Positions 7,561 to 15,067 of a stretch of 27,500 nucleotides of DNA are shown here, piece by piece. The translations under genes and the position numbers were made by a program. Origin of the DNA: Symbiodinium natans (taxonomy: Eukaryota; Sar; Dinophyceae; Suessiales; Symbiodiniaceae). The DNA is taken from positions 787,252 to 814,751 of the forward strand of contig CAJNDS010001280.1 in NCBI GenBank assembly GCA_905221605.1, in the 5' to 3' direction. The notes below the pieces were generated by a model. That model saw only the letters and a list, made by a program, of their open reading frames with translations. It did no database searches and had not been told where the DNA came from. Each line of letters opens with the position of its first letter. Position 1 is the stretch's first letter.

Positions 7561-7710
7561 TCCTCAATCAAGGGCTTATATTCAGAGGCGAATGACTTCT
7601 TGAGTGCCTCTGTAGGAGTCGTGTTTGGGATATCAATGTTCATGCCTTCAACTGCTGGGCCTATTCCCCGGTACGAGGTCCCATACTTGAAGGTTCATGG
7701 TACTTACTAA
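7561..7710 (+). other. Coding-like fragment, 49 codons
   Basis: Starts directly after a telomeric tract and stays open to a TAA at 7708-7710. The translation contains KGLYSEANDFLSASVGVVFG and ISMFMPSTAGPIPRYEVPYL. It is one of the longest exon-like open stretches of the region. Its last nine codons overlap the left arm of a foldback element, so the stop is not the native one. Family unknown. Confidence 0.4.
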
Positions 7711-7805
7711 CCACTTAAAACTGTACTTATAACCCTACTCCCAATCATAAGTAGGGTGATAAGCCCAGTTCTAAGTGGTTCTTAAGTCCCATGAACCTCC
7801 AAGTA
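7684..7805. repeat. Foldback family E
   Basis: TACTTGAAGGTTCATGG at the left faces CCATGAACCTCCAAGTA at the right. Pairing continues through the arms (TAACCACTTAAAACTG with CAGTTCTAAGTGGTT) to a centre where CTTATAACCCTACT faces AAGTAGGGTGATAAG. The whole 122 bp can fold into one long hairpin. A partial end recurs near 15889-15910. Confidence 0.85.
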
Positions 7806-7929
7806 GCCCGCGCGCCCCCAAATTGGGTTAGGGTTGCGAACTGTCCTCTACCCGCAGTAAGGAGTTTGTTCGCAATCGAAATCCTAGTGGCGGCCCAGGA
7901 GGGGGGCGGGGCTTGCGGGTCTAAGTTAG

Positions 7930-8062
7930 AAAGAGAGAAAGAGAGAAAGAGAGAAAGAGAGAAAGAGAGAAAGAGAGAAAGAGAGAAAGAGAGAAAGAGA
8001 GAAAGAGAGAAAGAGAGAAAGAGAGAAAGAGAGAAAGAGAGAAAGAGAGAAAGAGAGAGAGC
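7930..8062 (+). repeat. GAGAAAGA octamer microsatellite
   Basis: About sixteen copies of an 8-bp unit, all purine on the + strand and mirror-symmetric. Such tracts can form intramolecular triplex DNA (established for purine mirror repeats). Confidence 0.95.
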
Positions 8063-8232
8063 GACGGATCGAGAGAGACATAGACACAGAGAGAAACCGT
8101 CATGAGTCCGAAGACGAATCCTCCGACGACTCGGAGGCCGAGATTCTGCAAGAGAGGAAGCGGTCGCGCATGTTCTACAATGAACGAGGGCTTTTTTTGC
8201 GCCGGAGATCATGGAGTATGACGGGAGCTTAG
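8063..8232 (+). other. Coding-like acidic/basic fragment
   Basis: After the purine octamer array, one frame runs open to a TAG at 8230-8232 and reads ESEDESSDDSEAEILQERKR, then SRMFYNERGLFLRRR. The same frame is open back through the microsatellite to a TAG at 7927-7929, so an Arg/Glu/Lys-rich protein segment of 100 codons is possible. The composition resembles charged low-complexity regions of nuclear proteins. There is no upstream start codon and the stop is made by telomeric DNA. It could be a captured exon piece. Confidence 0.4.
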
Positions 8233-8283
8233 GGTTTAGTAGGGGTTTAGGGTTTAGGGTTTAGGGTTTAGGGTTTAGGGTTG
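8229..8283 (+). repeat. Interstitial telomeric tract
   Basis: Seven G-rich heptamers. Confidence 0.95.
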
Positions 8284-8390
8284 ATTGGTGAAGGAGAACG
8301 ATGGCTGTGGGTACCGACCTGCGGGGGCACAAGTGCGAAGATGCGAGAAAGGAAATGGAGCAGCATGCGACTGGAAGTTTACCCCCCCTA
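8284..8390 (+). other. Coding-like fragment
   Basis: Unique segment between G-rich and C-rich tracts. Two + frames are open, one reading MAVGTDLRGHKCEDARKEME. Family unknown. Confidence 0.25.
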
Positions 8391-8575
8391 AGGGCCTAGA
8401 CCCTAAACCCTAAAAGCCTATACCCTGAACCCTAAACCCTAAAGCCTATACCCTGAACCCTAAACCCTAAACCCTAATTAAACCCTAAACCCTAAACCCT
8501 AAACCCTAAACCCTAAACCCTAAACCCTAAACCCTAAACCCTAAACCCTAAACCCTAAACCCTAAACTAAACTCT
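8391..8575 (-). repeat. Interstitial telomeric tract
   Basis: Imperfect units (a duplicated CCTATACCCTGAACCCTAAA) and then about fifteen perfect CCCTAAA heptamers. Confidence 0.97.
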
Positions 8576-8665
8576 AAGATCACTCTCCAGGATGGCCTTG
8601 TCGACCCCTCCTACTGCATTGACGTTGGGGACCAGGCCTTGTCGGAGCTGACACAAAGGATTTAG
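8576..8665 (+). other. Coding-like fragment bounded by telomeric DNA
   Basis: Unique 82-bp segment, C-rich left and G-rich right. It reads KITLQDGLVDPSYCIDVGDQ and ALSELTQR before the telomeric repeat supplies a TAG. Strongly exon-like, family unknown. Confidence 0.4.
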
Positions 8666-8848
8666 GGTTTAGGGTGGTTTGGGGTTTAAGGTTTGGGGTT
8701 TAGGGGTTTGGGGTTTAGGGTTTAGGGTTTAGGGTTTAGGGTGTTGGGGTTTAGGGTTTGGGGTCTGGGGCTTCAGGTTTAGGGTACAGGGTTTGGGGTT
8801 CAGGGTTTGGGATTTAGGGTTTAGGGTTTAGGGTTTAGGGTTTAGGGT
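8661..8848 (+). repeat. Degenerate telomeric tract
   Basis: G-rich units with GGGGTTT variants and a clean run of five heptamers at the right end. Confidence 0.92.
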
Positions 8849-8986
8849 TATACTACCACGGTAGTAGGCGCATGTGCCTTCCTTGGATTGGTCGAGGTTG
8901 CTGTCGCTTAGGCAGGATGAAGCATTCTGCTTGAGTTGAAGGTCCGTTAATGGGGCGATGGTGTCAGTTCTTTTGTTGTCAATGCA
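8849..8986 (-). other. Coding-like fragment, minus strand
   Basis: Unique 137-bp segment between G-rich and C-rich tracts. The minus strand is open throughout in one frame, with TDTIAPLTDLQLKQNASSCL and SDSNLDQSKEGTCAYYRGS. About 45 codons without a stop and with balanced composition make this one of the better candidates. Family unknown. Confidence 0.4.
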
Positions 8987-9029
8987 ACCCTAAACCCTAA
9001 ACCCTAAACCCTAAACCCTAAACCCTAAA
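8987..9029 (-). repeat. Interstitial telomeric tract
   Basis: Six C-rich heptamers. Confidence 0.95.
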
Positions 9030-9071
9030 TAGGTGGTCTTGAAATGTGTGTTAGGGTGTAGGGGATGGGAT

Positions 9072-9160
9072 AGTACAGGATGTATCGTCCTCGGTCCTTG
9101 GATGTTCGCCTCAGCATCAAGCTGCCACAGGGGTCCATGTCCCCAGTTGAACTCGCATCC
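9072..9160 (+). other. Coding-like fragment
   Basis: Unique segment with C-rich tracts on both sides. The + frame reads YRMYRPRSLDVRLSIKLPQG, and a minus frame is also open, so direction is uncertain. Confidence 0.25.
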
Positions 9161-9230
9161 CTAAACCCTAAACCCTAAATCCTAAACCCTAAACCCTGAA
9201 GCCCAAAGGCCTGAAACCCTCCCAAACCCT
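9158..9230 (-). repeat. Degenerate telomeric tract
   Basis: C-rich units with CCCAAAG and CCTGAAA variants. Confidence 0.85.
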
Positions 9231-9410
9231 ACACTGCGAACTAACCACGGAGAGTCCCTAGACAAGCTCAAACCTAAACCCCTAAACTCTCGGCCTCAAA
9301 CCTTCAGGGTAGGGCCCTGTGAAGGCTCATGGGTACCGTATAACTACATATTACCTATAGTCTCTCCTGCTCAGATCCCCACTTATGAGTATCGTGATCC
9401 TCCAATTGCA
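9231..9410. other. Unique spacer, no gene seen
   Basis: Low-copy DNA with an imperfect small palindrome near 9301-9326. Confidence 0.4.
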
Positions 9411-9580
9411 GCCCTAAACTCTAAAACCCTCAATCCCTAAGCCCAAGCAGAAAAATACCCTAAACCCTATAAGCCCTGTAAACCCTGCACACCCTATAAA
9501 CCCTATACTGAACCCGAAATAAACCCTATAAACCCTATGAACCCTGAATCCTACACCTTAACCCTAAACCCTAAACCCTC
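9411..9580 (-). repeat. Degenerate telomeric region with CCCTATAAA variant
   Basis: C-rich units dominated by the nonamer CCCTATAAA, seen about five times between 9460 and 9540. Confidence 0.85.
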
Positions 9581-9587
9581 CCCGCGG

Positions 9588-9655
9588 TCAGACGGTGCTG
9601 TACCCCTCCGGGATCATGAAGTCTTTGAGCCGCGAGCCAAAGATCTCTCGGTTTA
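9588..9655 (+). other. Coding-like fragment bounded by telomeric DNA
   Basis: Unique 65-bp segment, C-rich left and G-rich right. One frame reads RSDGAVPLRDHEVFEPRAKD. Too short to assign. Confidence 0.25.
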
Positions 9656-9735
9656 GGGCTTCAGGGAACCCTGAACCCCGGGGTTTAGGGTTTAGGGTTT
9701 AGGGTTTAGGGTTTAGGGTTTAGGGTTTAGGGCTA
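9652..9735 (+). repeat. Telomeric tract with palindromic start
   Basis: Starts with TTCAGGGAACCCTGAA, a perfect palindrome, before about eight G-rich heptamers, and then switches to C-rich units at 9734. Confidence 0.9.
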
Positions 9736-10063
9736 AACCCCAAACCCTACCAAAAGAAACTCTGCACTACTGGGGCCCCCGGCTCTTCAGTCTCGTACCC
9801 CGAAGCATGTACCCCTAAGGGCTTACGTAGGCTTAGTATTACTTTACCGGTTGGGGGTTTAGGGTTTGGGAAGGATGCACCCCTGAGAGGTTCCCTTAAT
9901 ATGCTCCAAAAGCGGCTATTGTTTTTCCAAAGAGGACCTTGAAAAAGGCCCCGCGCCAAACCCCAGGGTACAACCTTAGGGGTCCAAGGTAGAGAGAGTC
10001 CCACATGATAGGCCTTACTGGATGGTTAATCGGACTTGTGACAACAGAGGACTTACTCTGGCG
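9736..10063. other. Low-copy DNA, possible older repeat
   Basis: The segment near 9890-10000 shares word order with 18050-18180: TTCCCTTAATATGCTCC against CCTCAATCTACTCC, then ACCTTAGGGGT and GGTAGAG...GTCCC. This may be a degenerate dispersed repeat. No gene accepted. Confidence 0.4.
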
Positions 10064-10188
10064 TATATGAAGCAGGGTATATATTACTGTTATTGGTGAG
10101 TGTATATAAGGTTCCTTTTTAATTTTGGTGAGTGTATATACCTGGTGTCCTTTTGGGGGTACAAGAAATATATACCCTACTTCATATA
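10064..10188. repeat. Foldback family C, copy 2
   Basis: TATATGAAGCAGGGTATATA at the left faces TATATACCCTACTTCATATA at the right, almost perfectly complementary. The interior contains TTGGTGAGTGTATATA twice. Its sequence and layout match the copy at 3542-3667. Confidence 0.88.
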
Positions 10189-10440
10189 GCTACCTTATCT
10201 GACCTTAGACAAGTTTCCCAGTTGTAAGTTGGCTTTCAACCCCACTGAAAACTAGCAAGCCCGAACTACCAGGGAGAGCTACTGGACTTCAAAAAGAAGA
10301 TGGTGGTGGGTAGTAGGGCTTAGGGTTGAGGGGTTAGGAATCTAGTGTGAAGCCCGTGGAATGCTAAAGAGAGAGCATGGAAGCGCTAACATACGTTAAG
10401 CCGCTTCAGCCCAAACCCAAAACCCAAAATCTTAAACCCA
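10189..10440. other. Unique spacer, no gene seen
   Basis: Low-copy DNA with degenerate telomeric units at its right end. Confidence 0.4.
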
Positions 10441-10508
10441 AAGCCGGTTTAGGGTTTTGGGTTTAGGGTTTCGGGTTTAGGGTTTAGGGTTTAGGGTTTA
10501 GGGTTTAC
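10441..10508 (+). repeat. Interstitial telomeric tract
   Basis: G-rich heptamers with GGGTTTTG and GGGTTTC variants at the left. Confidence 0.92.
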
Positions 10509-10526
10509 GGCGATTCATACTCATAA

Positions 10527-10639
10527 CCCTCAGGGTCCATGTACACAAATGGGCAGTACTTGGGTCTTTAAGTACCTCCTGTTTAGGGACTTGGGGGCCC
10601 AAAGTTTTTGACAATGAGGCACATGGACCCTTCTTAGGG
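10527..10639. repeat. Foldback family B, copy 2
   Basis: Starts CCCTCAGGGTCCATGTAC and ends GCACATGGACCCTTCTTAGGG; inner arms (GTACTTGGG and the facing complement) are also conserved. Length 113 bp. Confidence 0.8.
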
Positions 10640-10649
10640 CTATATCTAC

Positions 10650-10867
10650 CCTGAACCCTCAACCCCACACAGCCACTTGACGAACTGTGAGGCCCGTCCT
10701 TCATGCACCGCATCTGCATCCCTGTCCAACAGCAGGCCCACTTCGCGTAAACCCTTGCAGGGTTGTAGAGTTTGGGGGTTGGGCTTGACTGTGTTCGGGC
10801 GAAGCTTGCGCGCAGCATCTTCTGTTACGATCGGATCCTGGACTGAACTATAGCATCCCACAAGCAT
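10650..10867 (-). other. Coding-like minus-strand frame, probably chimeric
   Basis: A 73-codon minus-strand frame begins MLVGCYSSVQDPIVTEDAAR and later reads GLREVGLLLDRDADAVHEGR followed by ASQFVKWLCGVEG. Between the two halves lies a stretch derived from degenerate telomeric repeats (PNPQTLQPC). It looks like two exon-like pieces joined across repeat DNA. Family unknown. Confidence 0.35.
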
Positions 10868-10875
10868 CCGTATAG

Positions 10876-10902
10876 GATTTAGGGTTTAGGGTTTAGGGTT
10901 TA
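10876..10902 (+). repeat. Short telomeric tract
   Basis: Four G-rich heptamers. Confidence 0.9.
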
Positions 10903-10976
10903 GAGGGTTCTTCTCGCAGGTTCCCGAGCCGCCCGTTCAGGGGCAGTGCCTGGCTACTTGCCTGCCTTGGGATGGG

Positions 10977-11028
10977 GGTTTAGGGTTTAGGGTTTAGGGT
11001 TTAGAGTTTAGGGTTTAGGGTTTAGGGT
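10977..11028 (+). repeat. Interstitial telomeric tract
   Basis: Seven G-rich heptamers, one TTTAGAG. The 75-bp unique segment on its left reads VPEPPVQGQCLATCLPWDGG in an open frame. Confidence 0.93.
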
Positions 11029-11550
11029 TGATGTGGTTGAGGGCTTAGGGATGTTTAGGGCCTATTAAGGGGTATAAAGAGGCACCCCTAGAAAGGACCC
11101 TCAATCTTCATTCCCCTGTATGACCCTTGTATATACCTTCTAGAGGCGCTATGTCGCGAAGTAGCCCCTAAATAAGCCTCAAAGACGCCCTGAGGTCCCT
11201 TATAAGGGTCCCTCCTTTAGTCCCTTGAGCTTGGGGGTCCCAAACAACGGGTTCCTATTGTTGGGCCTCCGTTGGGTCTGGGGTCGTACAGGTATTCATT
11301 CCCTTGAGCACCAGAACGCTTTGGGCAGGGGGGACCCTAAACACATCCTGCGCCCAAACTGGCAAAGGTACCAGCTAAAAAAACGCCCTCCTGCGGGTTT
11401 AGGTTTGCGAAGTTGGCTTTTGGTTTCATACTATCCTCCTTAAGTCCCCCCCCCAAAAAAAAACGAAAATCGAAATCCCTATACTGCCCTGATAAGGAAG
11501 ATGGTTTCTTTTACTATATTCTTTTCCGGGCTTCTTAAGCACATAGTAGT
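11029..11550. other. Unique spacer, no gene seen
   Basis: Low-copy DNA. A + open frame of about 72 codons (11225-11443) is not convincing. An A-run with CCCCCCCCAAAAAAAAA lies near 11447-11463. Confidence 0.4.
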
Positions 11551-11551
11551 T

Positions 11552-11685
11552 TCATCTTCCCGCCGAGATCGCGACCCCCGTGCCTTTCCCGCCGATTGTG
11601 ATCAAGATCTTGGACCGAGATGAGAGGACCGACCCGATTTTTGCCCATGCCGTGCTTTCTTCTATTTTTGTTTTCATACCAGTTA
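11552..11685 (+). other. Coding-like fragment, possible C2-domain piece
   Basis: One frame reads PAEIATPVPFPPIVIKILDR and then DERTDPIFAHAVLSS. The pattern PP(I/V)VI-x-(I/V)-x-D-x-D, a few residues, then AV(L/I)S resembles the strand and calcium-binding loop of ferlin-type C2 domains. This is a resemblance from memory only. The frame continues into AT-rich repeat DNA without a start or a plausible end, so it is a fragment or an exon edge. Confidence 0.33.
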
Positions 11686-11790
11686 TATATATACATGTAT
11701 TAATATGTATTCTGTATATATGCATATATATATATATATATGTAAGTAAACGTATAATAAATAGAGAAATATACATGTAAACAATATACA
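11686..11790. repeat. AT-rich microsatellite
   Basis: (TA)n runs around ATATACATG, including a run of about 24 bases at 11719-11743. Confidence 0.9.
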
Positions 11791-11851
11791 TTAGCTTGGT
11801 ATGGGGCTCAGGGATATTTAGGCCCGTTCACTTCGATATGATCGTAGACTT

Positions 11852-11955
11852 AAAAAACCCTAAAAACCCTAAAAACCCTAAAATCCCTAAAAAACCCTAA
11901 AAACCCAAAAAAAACCTAAAAACCCTAAACCCTAAAAACCCTAAACCCTAAACCT
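11852..11955 (-). repeat. Telomeric tract with CCCTAAAAA variant
   Basis: Starts with several nonamers CCCTAAAAA, a locally homogenised variant, and ends in CCCTAAA. Confidence 0.9.
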
Positions 11956-12039
11956 TCGAAGCCCAAGCCTACTTCGACTTAGATCTGAAACCCTCCGCAG
12001 CCAGCCTGCCAAGCCCTGGGCGGCCAGAGCCTAAACCCA

Positions 12040-12060
12040 CCCAAAGGGTCCATGTACCCA
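12040..12060. repeat. Foldback family B, solitary end
   Basis: CCCAAAGGGTCCATGTACCC, an end of family B without the rest of the element, directly before a telomeric tract. Confidence 0.6.
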
Positions 12061-12062
12061 TT

Positions 12063-12098
12063 TAGGATTTAGGGTTTAGGGTTTAGGGTTTAGGGTTG
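12063..12098 (+). repeat. Short telomeric tract
   Basis: Five G-rich heptamers. Confidence 0.92.
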
Positions 12099-12200
12099 AA
12101 GGCCTTCAGTTGAACTTTAAACTTTTTGGGTTTCCCTTTTTTTGTAGGATTATTATGGTTTAACCTTTTTTCCCCTTGGTCATTGGAGAAGTAGTACTAT

Positions 12201-12312
12201 CTAAACCCCAAACCCTAAACCCTAAACCCTAAACCCTAAACCCTAAACCCTAAACCCTAAACCCTAAACCCTAACCCTAAACCCTAAACCCTAAACCCCT
12301 AAACCCCTAAAA
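12201..12312 (-). repeat. Interstitial telomeric tract
   Basis: About fifteen C-rich heptamers with one CCCTAA hexamer and two CCCCTAAA octamers. Confidence 0.96.
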
Positions 12313-12380
12313 GTATAGGCATCTGACCCCAGGTTGGCACCCTTGAGTTAAACTCAGACCCCGGCTTCCGCTGTTTAGGC

Positions 12381-12420
12381 AGGGTTTAGGGTTTAGGGTT
12401 TAGGGTTTAGGGTTTAGGGC
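12381..12420 (+). repeat. Interstitial telomeric tract
   Basis: Five to six G-rich heptamers, followed at once by a perfect hairpin. Confidence 0.93.
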
Positions 12421-12448
12421 TCAGGGCTTCAAGTGTGAAGCCCTGAGC
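12419..12448. other. Perfect 13-bp hairpin
   Basis: GCTCAGGGCTTCA and TGAAGCCCTGAGC are exact complements separated by AGTG. It sits between two G-rich telomeric tracts. No T-run follows, so a polymerase terminator is not supported. Confidence 0.8.
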
Positions 12449-12475
12449 TGGGTGCCAGGTTTAAGGTTTATAGTC

Positions 12476-12532
12476 TGGGGTTTAGGGTTTAGGGTTTAGG
12501 GTTTAGGGTTTAGGGTTTAGGGTTTAGGGCTT
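12476..12532 (+). repeat. Interstitial telomeric tract
   Basis: Eight G-rich heptamers. Confidence 0.95.
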
Positions 12533-12603
12533 AGGGCTGTTTGATTTCAGAATGGGGCCCTGAACCCCCTAAGCTAAACCCTCTAAACCCGAAAACCTTG
12601 ACA

Positions 12604-12696
12604 CGACTCCGCGCAGTGAATGCGGGCCGTGGGCGCGGCACGGAAGGGATGATCGTTGATGATCGTTGGAACACGTATGCCCTTCATGGAGTTTAG
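12604..12696 (+). other. Coding-like fragment bounded by telomeric DNA
   Basis: Unique 90-bp segment with degenerate C-rich units on its left and a TTTAGGG unit on its right that supplies the TAG. It reads VNAGRGRGTEGMIVDDRWNT. It shares GTGAATGCGGGC and a TTCATGGAG end with the fragment at 13469-13549. Confidence 0.35.
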
Positions 12697-12925
12697 GGTA
12701 GGACAGACGTCACCAGCGTACACACCCAAAGGGGCCCTAAAGCTACCTTAGGAACCGCTTTAAGGCCCAAGTATATACCATACAGGCACGTGCCGTTGGG
12801 ACAGCAAGCACGTACCCTGCACCTGATTTCCAGATTCGTGGCAGTGGGGCCACAACGTCCTGCGTGGGCCGCGTGGGCCACATGGACCGAGCACCCGCAG
12901 GTCCACCCCTCCTTCGTAAATCAAT
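12697..12925. other. Unique segment, open on both strands
   Basis: Low-copy DNA in which frames on both strands are open, so no coding direction can be chosen. A fragment of family B-like sequence (AAGGCCCAAGTATATACC) lies near 12762-12779. Confidence 0.35.
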
Positions 12926-13032
12926 CCCAAAGGGTCCATGTACCAAAAATATTGTATACTTGGGCCAAGTCCTTATATAGGAGGTACTTTCAGGCCCAAG
13001 TACTCCCTATTCAGGTACATGGACCCTCAGGG
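12926..13032. repeat. Foldback family B, copy 3
   Basis: Starts CCCAAAGGGTCCATGTACC and ends GGTACATGGACCCTCAGGG, so the outer arms pair almost perfectly; inner arms ACTTGGGCC and GGCCCAAGT pair as well. Confidence 0.85.
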
Positions 13033-13401
13033 AATCGTCCCAGTACCCACCGACCTACCAGCAGATTTCTCGCCGCAACTGGTGTGAGTAGTGATGCCAC
13101 TTCACCTTCCTGCGTCAGCTGTAGTGCCGCAGTGCAGGCTGAACGGACAACGGAGGTTGGGGTTTTAGGGTGTTTTGGGTGTTGCAGGGTGTTTAGGGTT
13201 TAGGGTCAAGGTACCGGAACACGATACCAGCCCAAAACTCCCACGTAACTAACCCAATGCCGTAGACGCCAAGACCCCGGAACCCTAAACCCCAACAAAA
13301 CCCGTTACAACTCTGCCGGCGACTGTACTTAGAGGCTCCCGCCCCCCCCCCCCCCCCCCCCCGAATACCATGTATCACCCTACGAACCCGCCTAAACCCC
13401 A
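13033..13401. other. Unique spacer with poly(C) run
   Basis: Includes an open + segment reading FLAATGVSSDATSPSCVSCS, a G-rich telomeric scrap near 13190-13205 and a 21-base C run at 13342-13362. No gene supported. Confidence 0.45.
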
Positions 13402-13458
13402 AGTAAGCCCGAAGCCCTAAAAAACCCCAAACCCTAAACCCTTAAACCCTAAAAACCT
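13402..13458 (-). repeat. Degenerate telomeric tract
   Basis: C-rich units with AAAAACCCC variants. Confidence 0.85.
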
Positions 13459-13468
13459 CCGTTTCATG

Positions 13469-13549
13469 AGCCGACATAGGAAAGTCCTGGGCGTGAATGC
13501 GGGCGACACGTTTGAGGAGGTGCCTTGGCTTGCTTTCATGGAGGCTTAG
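13469..13549 (+). other. Coding-like fragment bounded by telomeric DNA
   Basis: Unique 80-bp segment, C-rich left and G-rich right. It reads VNAGDTFEEVPWLAFMEA and stops at a TAG built from the repeat. It is related in its ends to 12604-12696. Confidence 0.35.
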
Positions 13550-13593
13550 GGTTTTGGGTTTAGGGTTTAGGGATGGTTTAAGGATGCAAGGTT

Positions 13594-13693
13594 GGGATGT
13601 TCCCCCTTATACTAACAGACCTTCATAGGGATTATAGTACCCCCCTACTATAATCCCTATGAACGACCTTTTTAGGATAGAGGGGAACATCCC
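13594..13693. repeat. Foldback family A, best copy
   Basis: Outer arms GGGATGTTCCCCCTTATAC and its facing complement AGGGGAACATCCC; inner arms TAGGGATTATAGTA and TACTATAATCCCTA are perfectly complementary around a CCCCC loop. At 100 bp it is one hairpin end to end. Confidence 0.92.
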
Positions 13694-13980
13694 ACATGTA
13701 AGGATTAGCTTAGGGTTTACGGTGTTGGTGTTAGGGTTTGTAGCGTTTGCGAATGATCCACAGCCCCTTTATGGTAGCCCCCCGAAGTGCTAACGCCGCC
13801 ATCGTGCACCGGCGGAGGGGGGGGGTTGTGAGGGGCATTCCGATAGTTGTCCTTATTTTAAGGGAATCCTCCTTTTCTAGGGGTTCCTTATTTCCCTATT
13901 ATAAGGGAATCCTACTATTTATAGGGGGTTCCTTATGTTCGGAAAACCCCCATAATATGGGATATTATGAACGTCCATTT
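13694..13980. other. Spacer with a 44-bp tandem duplication
   Basis: AAGGGAATCCT...AGGGG(G)TTCCTTA occurs at about 13859-13890 and again at 13903-13935, each unit itself weakly inverted. An upstream segment reads MIHSPFMVAPRSANAAIVHR in an open frame. Confidence 0.45.
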
Positions 13981-14165
13981 GTATGGCGGGCCCAAACTGT
14001 TCTGACTGCTTCTGGAAGAAGCGGCCCTTGCCACGAGCTCCCATTCCTATTGCGAGCAAGCAACAACACTGCCATATTCACAGCACGTTCGCGTTTTTGT
14101 GCCTTCTATCAGACATGTGCTTGATGTTTCTGGAACAAGGCGCGCAATGTTTCAAGGGCCCAGTA
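13981..14165 (+). other. Unique segment with overlapping open frames
   Basis: Two + frames are open over about 150 bp (one reading FLLRASNNTAIFTARSRFCA). Neither shows a family motif. Confidence 0.25.
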
Positions 14166-14392
14166 GCCACAGTCTGGGGGGGACAGGGAGAGGAGCAGAG
14201 CAGGAAACCACCTCAACCATACCACCAAAAAGGGGGGAGCAGAGGAGGAGAGGCACCCAACCAGACCACAGAGGAGGGGGAAGGGGAGCAGAAAACCACA
14301 ACCACGCCACGGGGGGGGACGGGAAGCAGAGGAGCAGAGCAGAAAGCCACCATAGAACCACCATCTGGGAGGCAGAGGGGGCGGCCGAGCCC
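14166..14392 (+). repeat. Purine-rich degenerate tandem repeat
   Basis: Units of roughly 50-60 bp built on GGAGCAGAGCAG(A)AAACCACC recur about four times with variation. Several frames stay open across it because stop codons are rare in this composition. Confidence 0.6.
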
Positions 14393-14403
14393 TCATAATA
14401 TGT

Positions 14404-14432
14404 GGGTTTAGGGTTTAGGGTTTACGGTTTAG
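14404..14432 (+). repeat. Short telomeric tract
   Basis: Four G-rich heptamers, one TTTACGG. Confidence 0.9.
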
Positions 14433-14690
14433 AAGTAGCAGGGGTTCCTGTAATAAGGACTCGCGTCAAGATGTAGGTGTACATCAGGGGCAGATCCACA
14501 GGAAAGGCTCATCTAGGACCCAGATTGGGCCCTTATTGCCTTTTCTAGGGTTTGGGTTCCCTTACAGCCGCCTTTAAACCAAAAAGGGCACCCTCTTTTT
14601 CCTGGGTTACTCCTGGAGTCATCTACCCGCATGCATGCGATTGCTTTGCAGAGGCTTGTTCAAGGCACTTTGGTGGTGTACGAAGTGGCC
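14433..14690. other. Unique spacer, no gene seen
   Basis: Low-copy DNA. Its last 60 bp read MHAIALQRLVQGTLVVYEVA in one open frame before the C-rich tract. Confidence 0.35.
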
Positions 14691-14850
14691 CTAAACCCTA
14701 AAGCCCTAAACCCTAAAACCCTAAAACCCCAAAGCCCTAAAATCCCTGAAGCCCTAAAACCCTAAAACCCTAAAACCCTAAAGCCCTAAAGCCCTAAAGC
14801 CCTAAAATCCCTAAAGCCCTAATAGCTCTAAACCCTAAGTCCCTAAAACC
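14691..14850 (-). repeat. Telomeric tract with CCCTAAAG and CCCTAAAA variants
   Basis: C-rich octamer variants in local runs. Confidence 0.92.
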
Positions 14851-14993
14851 TGCAACCCGAAGATCCGCCCATTCAAAGGTTGGACACCCTAAAGCCCTAA
14901 ACCCTAAAGCCCTAAAATCCCTACAGCCCTAATAGCTCTAAACCCTATGTCCCTAAAACCTGCAACCCGAAGATCCGCCCATTCAAAGGTTGG
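14821..14993. repeat. 110-bp tandem duplication
   Basis: AATAGCTCTAAACCCTA(A/T)GT followed by ACCTGCAACCCGAAGATCCG and CCCATTCAAAGGTTGG occurs at 14821 and again at 14931, spacing exactly 110 bp, with only a few differences. The duplicated unit contains both telomeric and unique DNA, showing that mosaic pieces duplicate together. Confidence 0.9.
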
Positions 14994-15067
14994 CCTGTGC
15001 GTGGTCAAGCCGACTGATGAAAGGCGCGCATAAGTGCTGGGTTCGGGGTTCAGGCCGCCTGCCCGCC

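Noticed and set aside
7791-8105. Lys/Arg/Glu-rich + frame of 104 codons
   Set aside because: It spans a foldback arm and the octamer microsatellite; the more credible frame over this region is the one continuing to 8232, and even that is only a fragment.
12419-12448. Hairpin considered as a transcription terminator
   Set aside because: No T-run follows, no gene is upstream, and the context is eukaryotic.
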